A stretch of 42,880 nt of DNA from a virus, in IMG/VR virus record IMGVR_UViG_3300048635_000074, positions 1 to 42,880 of that record, one strand, 5' to 3'. The notes beneath the pieces are model-generated. The model saw nothing but the letters and a program-made list of their open reading frames with translations. It made no database searches and was not told where the DNA came from. The translations under genes were made by a program, and so were the position numbers. This document shows positions 39,159 to 42,880 of the stretch, one piece after another (positions within the stretch are counted from its first letter, which is position 1; the number at the start of each line of letters is the position of its first letter).

Positions 39159-39219
39159 TTCATATCCTTTTCTTTGGTTTCTTAGAAGCTTTGGGTGGCT
39201 TTCCCTTTGCTTCTGCTAT

Positions 39220-39241
39220 ATTATAGCCATAACTAGCTTAA
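39220..39241 (-). promoter_or_regulatory. Promoter of the 92-aa gene
   Basis: TTTAAGC is followed after 11 nt by TATAAT (39225-39220) preceded by GGC, the same layout as at 2.16, 3.93, 9.73 and 42.77 kb, with AGC-N8-GCT symmetry. Confidence 0.65.
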
Positions 39242-39285
39242 AGGAATATTAAATAGCGACCTTTTCGATAAAAAAGTTAGATTTT

Positions 39286-39384
39286 TTAGAGTATGGAAAA
39301 ATAAAAAGCGTATATATAGTGTAAGACTTGCAATTCGAGGAAAAATAAGATATAATAGAGATGAAGTAAAACAAGCTTCAACAT
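39286..39384 (-). CDS. Possible hydrophobic micropeptide, 32 aa, antisense to the small RNA
   Basis: On the strand opposite the small RNA, an ATG at 39384 follows a degraded copy of the shared leader (AAAGAAAAGAATAC, lacking the GG of the Shine-Dalgarno). It opens a 32-codon frame rich in Leu, Phe, Tyr and Ile (MLKLVLLHLYYILFFLEL...). No promoter of its own is visible; read-through from nrdB would be needed. If real, the pair has the layout of a type I toxin-antitoxin locus. T-rich DNA easily gives such peptides by chance, so confidence is low. Confidence 0.25.
   Translation of the reverse strand: MLKLVLLHLYYILFFLELQVLHYIYAFYFSIL
39328..39356 (+). promoter_or_regulatory. Promoter of the small RNA
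   Basis: TTGCAA (39328-39333), a 17-bp spacer and TATAAT (39351-39356) form the most classical sigma-70 promoter in the window, predicting a start near 39363. Confidence 0.65.
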
Positions 39385-39426
39385 TTCGTATTCTTTTCTT
39401 TGGGGGTGTAAGCCCCCTTTTTTTTT
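39363..39426 (+). ncRNA. Candidate regulatory small RNA with anti-RBS segment
   Basis: Between a classical promoter and an intrinsic terminator (GGGGG 39402-39406, 6-nt loop, CCCCC 39413-39417, T9) lies a transcript of about 62 nt with no ORF. It has a 5' hairpin TGAAG/CTTCA (39362-39366/39376-39380) and a single-stranded stretch at 39382-39403. That stretch can pair with the ribosome-binding site and start codon of the 92-aa gene (22 consecutive pairs, two G-U), the methyltransferase gene at 3898 (21), the 212-aa gene at 1567 (19 of 20) and the 176-aa gene at 9697 (19 of 20). Repression of early minus-strand genes in trans is inferred. The segment may have arisen from a decayed gene start on the other strand. 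Confidence 0.55.
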
Positions 39427-39427
39427 A

Positions 39428-40435
39428 TTAAAAATCATCAAAGTCAATACTATTCTTTGCGTAGCTGTTTACATTCGATTCAAAGAAGTTAGCTCTGCTA
39501 TTGTTGATATTCCTATTCTTTTCTACCAACTCTTGAAGATAGGTATTTGGACTCTTTGGAAAAATCTCATCAAGACCAATTATCTTAAGCCTCTCATTTG
39601 CGTAGTTATAGATAGTATTTCTAATTACGTCCTCAGTAATCCCCATAATAGGGAATCTTTGAGCCAAGTAGAGACCATAACTAAGCTCAATATCCACAGC
39701 CTCGCTCATCATCTCATATACTCTATCTATTGTTTTTATTGAGATGCTATTCTCTTTTTTAATTGTTTTGAAGATATTAGCAAAAAGTGGTAAGTGGGTA
39801 TTTAGCTCATCTCTGGCTATCAGCTGTATCATATCCCTTGCCCCTTGCACCTTATCCCCTATGGTATAGATAAAGCCAAAACCTAAAAGGAAATAGATAC
39901 CCTCAAGATTTACACTTGCCAAAGCAGATAAAAGAAGTTCGTCAGAGGTGCTACCCTCTATATACCTTGCAAACTGTCCTGAAATCCTCTCATTTTTCTC
40001 TCTCAATTTGTCATCTGTCTTGTATAGGTCGAAAACTTCACTAGAAACCCCACTTGCATCCAATAGGACAGCGTAAGAGTTTGAGTGATTTACCTCTTGA
40101 AAGCTTTGTAAGCTTAAGACCCCCCTTAAGATATTGTTTGTAGTATGCCTTGCAAAATCTTGAAGATAGAGGGTTTGAACGGAATCGTTAAAGCTCAATT
40201 GAGCAAAAGTAAGCTTGTAGATATTCTGTTCATTTTCACTCAGATTTTCAAACTCTTTTTTTTCATTTGCTGTATTTACCTCTGAGGGGAACCAGCTATT
40301 AGCATTCATTAAGTCATAGAGGTTAACCGACCACTTATATCTTGGTCGGTTAAAGTCAATAAATCCTGTGGGGTTAACCCCCAGAATGCTTTCATTCATA
40401 CTGTCGCAACCGTTGACATTGAAATACTTACTCAT
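39428..40435 (-). CDS. nrdB: Ribonucleotide reductase class I beta subunit
   Basis: The 335-residue protein is the radical-generating subunit that, with NrdA, reduces ribonucleotides. Visible residues: Asp84 (SFNDSVQ), Glu114 and His117 with the radical Tyr121 (QEVNHSNSY), Glu178 (NLEGIYF), Glu210 and His214 (RDELNTH). In most NrdB proteins the last pair is ExxH; here it is ExxxH, an odd spacing of an iron-ligand pair. The C-terminal tail ends DFDDF, the usual docking peptide for NrdA. No NrdA is encoded in the window, so it probably pairs with the host alpha subunit. Its start overlaps the previous stop (ATGA). Confidence 0.9.
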   Translation of the reverse strand: MSKYFNVNGCDSMNESILGVNPTGFIDFNRPRYKWSVNLYDLMNANSWFPSEVNTANEKKEFENLSENEQNIYKLTFAQLSFNDSVQTLYLQDFARHTTNNILRGVLSLQSFQEVNHSNSYAVLLDASGVSSEVFDLYKTDDKLREKNERISGQFARYIEGSTSDELLLSALASVNLEGIYFLLGFGFIYTIGDKVQGARDMIQLIARDELNTHLPLFANIFKTIKKENSISIKTIDRVYEMMSEAVDIELSYGLYLAQRFPIMGITEDVIRNTIYNYANERLKIIGLDEIFPKSPNTYLQELVEKNRNINNSRANFFESNVNSYAKNSIDFDDF

Positions 40436-40740
40436 TTTTCAACTCCCCTTAATATTTTTTTAATTAGTCTTCTATTGTCCCACGCTAAAATCCTATCAAC
40501 AAACCCAAGCTTTGGTTCAAACTCTTCAGGGAAAACCAGCTCGTAATAATCATAAAAACTCTCAGTCGATACAAAAGTCCGAATAAGGGTATCGCTTTTT
40601 GCTTCAAACCTGCTCTCTACAAAGCCCAATAGCTCCATAGTCTCCACAGTCTCATCTCCAAGGCTACAAATCAGAGACTCGTAGCTACCTCTTGGATTCT
40701 CCTTTAGCCACTTTAGATTTTCCAGAAACTCATTATCCAT
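40432..40740 (-). CDS. Hypothetical protein between thyX and nrdB, 102 aa
   Basis: No family recognised. The protein is acidic with helices at the start (NEFLENLKWLKENPRGSYES) and end (DRILAWDNRRLIKKILRG). It overlaps nrdB (4 bp) and thyX (8 bp), so all three are translated as one unit. A role in nucleotide metabolism or as a winged-helix-like adaptor is possible; nothing in the sequence proves it. Confidence 0.6.
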   Translation of the reverse strand: MDNEFLENLKWLKENPRGSYESLICSLGDETVETMELLGFVESRFEAKSDTLIRTFVSTESFYDYYELVFPEEFEPKLGFVDRILAWDNRRLIKKILRGVEK

Positions 40741-41371
40741 TTTTTACACCCCTCATAACCTCTTGAAGCTCCACGGTCATAGAATCATGAATATTTTGCA
40801 TCAATTCTCTATACGCAAAATGAGCCGTTTTCGCAGTCCTCAGATTCCACATATTTTGTAAACTTCTCATATTGATAGTCACTCGTAGGTCGCAAAGATA
40901 AGCCTCTGGAATAGCCATTTTTGCCTTGTCATTTGACACCCCATTTTCTACCAATTTTCGGACATTCTCTAAAGCTCTAACCGTTACCATATCTATCTCA
41001 ATATCACCTAGAAGATAGACATACTTCGAGGCTCTACCAAAATCAAATTGGTGCAATATGAAGCTATCCTTGCCTTTCAACTCTGATAGCGTCCACCGAG
41101 TGCTTTTTACAGTCATAGATTGCATTCTGTGTCTTGCCCACTCTTGGAGTATGAAGCGTGGCATATTCTCTATATAAAAGTGCATCACTATATGCTCAAG
41201 TGTAGAGCCGTGTTTCATCTGATTTCCAACCCTTTTAACAAGGTCCAACTCTTTTTGTTTATCCCTTTTTTTGTCTTGACTCTGATATGCAATTCTGATA
41301 CTATCAGAACACGCCTCAAGTGGTGAATGCCAAACCAGCGTAGACTGGCTGTAGTGGCTATACTTACTCAT
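40733..41371 (-). CDS. thyX: Flavin-dependent thymidylate synthase
   Basis: The 212-residue enzyme makes dTMP from dUMP with FAD and methylenetetrahydrofolate. The ThyX motif RHR-x7-S is at residues 80-90 (WARHRMQSMTVKSTRW), with the variant TVK in place of the common NE, and a HGSTLEH segment precedes it (54-60). RNLRTA-type conserved residues follow late (QNMWNLRTAKTAHFAYRELM). Length is normal. With NrdB it raises deoxynucleotide supply for phage replication. It overlaps the small upstream gene by 8 bp. Confidence 0.92.
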   Translation of the reverse strand: MSKYSHYSQSTLVWHSPLEACSDSIRIAYQSQDKKRDKQKELDLVKRVGNQMKHGSTLEHIVMHFYIENMPRFILQEWARHRMQSMTVKSTRWTLSELKGKDSFILHQFDFGRASKYVYLLGDIEIDMVTVRALENVRKLVENGVSNDKAKMAIPEAYLCDLRVTINMRSLQNMWNLRTAKTAHFAYRELMQNIHDSMTVELQEVMRGVKNG

Positions 41372-41540
41372 TTTCTATCCTTTTATATTTGCTTAGAAAA
41401 GCCTTTTTGCCGTAGCTTAAAACCTCCCCAGCTTCATTTTTCACAAAAAACCAAGTCGCCTGTGGGGTTGGTATCACCTCAACAACCTCGAATACTACTT
41501 TCAGAGTCGTGTGATAGTATCTCATACCCACTTCTATCAT
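41364..41540 (-). CDS. Small protein upstream of thyX, 58 aa
   Basis: An ATG at 41540 overlaps the upstream stop (ATGA) and opens a 58-residue frame: MIEVGMRYYHTTLKVVFEVV, then IPTPQATWFFVKNEAGEVLS, then basic GKKAFLSKYKRIENE. The stop overlaps the thyX start, and its end carries the thyX ribosome-binding site. The strand pattern resembles a small SH3-like or hypervariable phage protein. Unknown function; the tight overlaps on both sides support reality. Confidence 0.6.
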   Translation of the reverse strand: MIEVGMRYYHTTLKVVFEVVEVIPTPQATWFFVKNEAGEVLSYGKKAFLSKYKRIENE

Positions 41541-41845
41541 CTCTCACCCCTCGCTTCAAATAGGAAGGTAACATCTAGGTAGTATTTCCTCACACCCTTT
41601 ACCCAGATTCTTACAGTTTTACTATTTGCCATATATTCCAGCATTTCTACCGTAAAGTTTTGAAGACATATATACTCTCTTGAGTCTCTATATTGAAACT
41701 TCAATCTTGCTAAAAACTTTTTTGGCTCAGGTAGGAAAAACCCCTCTTTATCGCTTCTCCTACCGTCTTTGTAACTCGCATTTTTAATTATTTGAGCTAC
41801 CAAAAGCTCGTGGCTCTTTTCGAAACTTTTCTCTAAAAGTGTCAT
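41537..41845 (-). CDS. Hypothetical protein, 102 aa
   Basis: No family recognised. A helical start (LLEKSFEKSHELLVAQIIKN), a basic middle with PEPKKFLARLKFQYRDSREY, and a strand-rich end (TVRIWVKGVRKYYLDVTFLF). It overlaps the MYG1 gene by 4 bp and the small gene downstream by 4 bp. Confidence 0.6.
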   Translation of the reverse strand: MTLLEKSFEKSHELLVAQIIKNASYKDGRRSDKEGFFLPEPKKFLARLKFQYRDSREYICLQNFTVEMLEYMANSKTVRIWVKGVRKYYLDVTFLFEARGER

Positions 41846-42693
41846 TTTGCACCCCCTACTGTAGCCTCAAATGCTATTTGCTTTGATAGTTTTTCAGCGT
41901 AGTTTAATAATTTTTGTCTATTCTCAAAGACTCCAAAAAAGTTATCCTTATGTAGGAATATAGCATCTACACCTTCTATATATCTAACTGGGATACCATT
42001 TGCTTCAAAATTACCGTCTGCTTTTGGGATATTCTTAACTTTTACAGTCCCCTCTTTTGTGTCTATCCACGCTATCCAGTCTATATTTTGATATTTCTTA
42101 TTATCTCCATTAATGACCCTTTCCCAGTTTGGCACAAAGTGAGGTAAAACTACCATTTTTATATTAGCTCGTTCTACCACTTTACCCTTTTTAGCGATAA
42201 TCTCTTTTGCCTTTAACATATCCCTATCTTTACCAATCAGCCCCCTTAGAGCCTCTTTTGCAATCCTCACAGCCTTTTTGAACTGTGACTCTTGTTTTTT
42301 TGTATGAAGACTAGAGTGGTTTAAGTTGTTTATTATTGTAATTATTGAAAATTTATCTGCTCTTTCTATACCTATATCATTTTTATCCACCTTTTCGATA
42401 AAAGCTTTCACAGTCTCCCATTCTGAGTTAAAATAGCCATTCTCAATAAGGTAATCTAATGCCATACCGGCATTACTACGGCTTTCCTCTTTTGGTGTAA
42501 ATTGATGATGATCGAAATACTTTTTAGCGTCGTATTTTTTACCAATATCCACCACAAAATCAGCTTTGATTTCATCAATATTGCTTTGTGGTGGTATTCT
42601 TTGCACCTCTATTTTTTTAAATGCTATCTCCAACATCGCAATTGCAAAAACCTCATCAGCGTGAAATTTCCCATTATGCGTAATTACTTTCAT
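41842..42693 (-). CDS. MYG1-family (UPF0160) metal-dependent protein
   Basis: The 283-residue protein carries the MYG1 signatures: THNGKFHADEVFAIAML at residues 5-21, FVVDIGKKYDAKKYFDHHQF at 46-65 and a later KVDKNDIG. The Asp/His clusters are the metal-binding DHH-type centre. MYG1 is conserved from bacteria to humans; the human and yeast proteins act as 3'-5' RNA exonucleases. A phage-borne copy heading the nucleotide-metabolism operon suggests RNA turnover and nucleotide salvage, an inference. Residues 130-283 are more diverged than the N-terminal half. Its promoter is at 42.77 kb. Confidence 0.85.
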   Translation of the reverse strand: MKVITHNGKFHADEVFAIAMLEIAFKKIEVQRIPPQSNIDEIKADFVVDIGKKYDAKKYFDHHQFTPKEESRSNAGMALDYLIENGYFNSEWETVKAFIEKVDKNDIGIERADKFSIITIINNLNHSSLHTKKQESQFKKAVRIAKEALRGLIGKDRDMLKAKEIIAKKGKVVERANIKMVVLPHFVPNWERVINGDNKKYQNIDWIAWIDTKEGTVKVKNIPKADGNFEANGIPVRYIEGVDAIFLHKDNFFGVFENRQKLLNYAEKLSKQIAFEATVGGAK

Positions 42694-42767
42694 TTCCCCT
42701 CCTTTATATCTTGTAATTGTTTAATTTTATTACCTTTAATGATAGATAACACCTCAACAACTCATAC

Positions 42768-42790
42768 ATTATAGCCAAGCTTGGCTTTAT
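42768..42790 (-). promoter_or_regulatory. Promoter of the nucleotide-metabolism operon with perfect palindrome
   Basis: TAAAG is followed after 11 nt by TATAAT (42773-42768). Overlapping it is a perfect 14-bp palindrome AGCCAAGCTTGGCT, the best copy of the AGC-N8-GCT symmetry seen at several minus-strand promoters. The gene start is about 75 nt downstream. Confidence 0.65.
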
Positions 42791-42827
42791 TTCTTTTTAA
42801 AAATATGATATTGCACCAACTTTGTTA

Positions 42828-42875
42828 CATCTAATCTATTTTTTTTTTTTTTTTTTTTTTTTTGTAATAAAGCCC
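42828..42875. repeat. Right copy of terminal near-repeat with T24 run
   Basis: ACATCTAATCTA, 24 T, G, then TAATAAAGCCC. It matches the left end except for one base before the T run, run length, and one to three bases after it. If merged with the left copy, the lysine-coding poly(A) of the partial gene at 1-287 continues in frame to a stop about 50 nt on. Confidence 0.75.
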
Positions 42876-42880
42876 GAAAT

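Noticed and set aside
1-42880. CRISPR arrays, tRNAs, insertion sequences, integrase
   Set aside because: No regularly spaced direct repeats, no tRNA-like folds with a T-arm, and no transposase or recombinase motifs were seen on either strand.

Overview
The window looks like a nearly complete genome of a lambda-type tailed phage (siphovirus-like) of a low-GC bacterium, most likely one of the Campylobacterota. The host call is inference. It rests on promoters of the Campylobacter type (TATAAT -10 boxes, T-rich -16 tracts ending in G, TTTAAG upstream elements instead of a classical -35) and on the AT-rich coding style. The two window ends are near-copies of each other across a run of 22-24 T, and an ORF stays open across the join, so the contig probably closes on itself. 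I recognise no integrase and no CI/Cro-type repressor.

Layout. (1) About 1-9.75 kb, minus strand, is the early replication and recombination arm: an ERF annealing protein, a Gp157-like protein, a DNA methyltransferase with DUF4942, a RecA-fold helicase, a winged-helix initiator, and Rha and KilA-N regulators. (2) About 9.75-10.1 kb is a divergent control region with a structured plus-strand RNA. (3) About 10.1-14.7 kb, plus strand, is a dense run of small overlapping genes including SSB, zinc-ribbon proteins and a RusA-like protein. (4) About 14.7-26 kb, plus strand, holds packaging, head, tail and lysis genes: TerS, TerL (GpA), gpZ-like, portal, ClpP-type protease with a nested scaffold, decoration and major capsid proteins, connectors, tail tube, a discoidin-domain protein, an M15 endolysin and a holin. 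(5) About 26-31.6 kb is an accessory block: three antirepressor-type genes on the minus strand, a Cys-rich plus-strand gene, an adenine methyltransferase and a ParB-like protein. (6) About 31.6-38.9 kb, plus strand, holds the remaining tail genes, the tape measure and a gpW-like protein. (7) About 38.9-42.9 kb, minus strand, is nucleotide metabolism: NrdB, ThyX, a MYG1-family protein and small partners.

The most striking content is RNA. Four leaders (about 5.8-5.94, 26.76-26.88, 27.7-27.83 and 30.53-30.67 kb) share one architecture: a long basal stem starting at the predicted transcript 5' end, a 1x1 mismatch, an 8-9 bp stem, an AGGU/ACCU hairpin whose loop pairs with sequence after the stem (a double pseudoknot), and a third strand near the start codon that could displace that pairing. 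Helix sequences differ among copies while pairing is kept. Three copies precede antirepressor genes of different families (KilA-N, AntA-KilAC, BRO-KilAC). The fourth precedes a broken small ORF and then the helicase operon. A separate, larger structured RNA of about 310 nt precedes the KilA-N gene at 8.0-8.8 kb.

A second candidate is a small RNA of about 62 nt at 39.36-39.43 kb with a clean promoter and terminator. It carries a 22-nt segment able to pair with the ribosome-binding site and start codon of at least four minus-strand phage genes. Other points are a canonical -1 slippery heptamer at the TerS/TerL junction where TerL lacks a convincing start, and a recurring TTAAG-N11-TATAAT promoter with an operator-like inverted repeat. 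All functional statements come from reading the sequence; no searches or folding programs were run.
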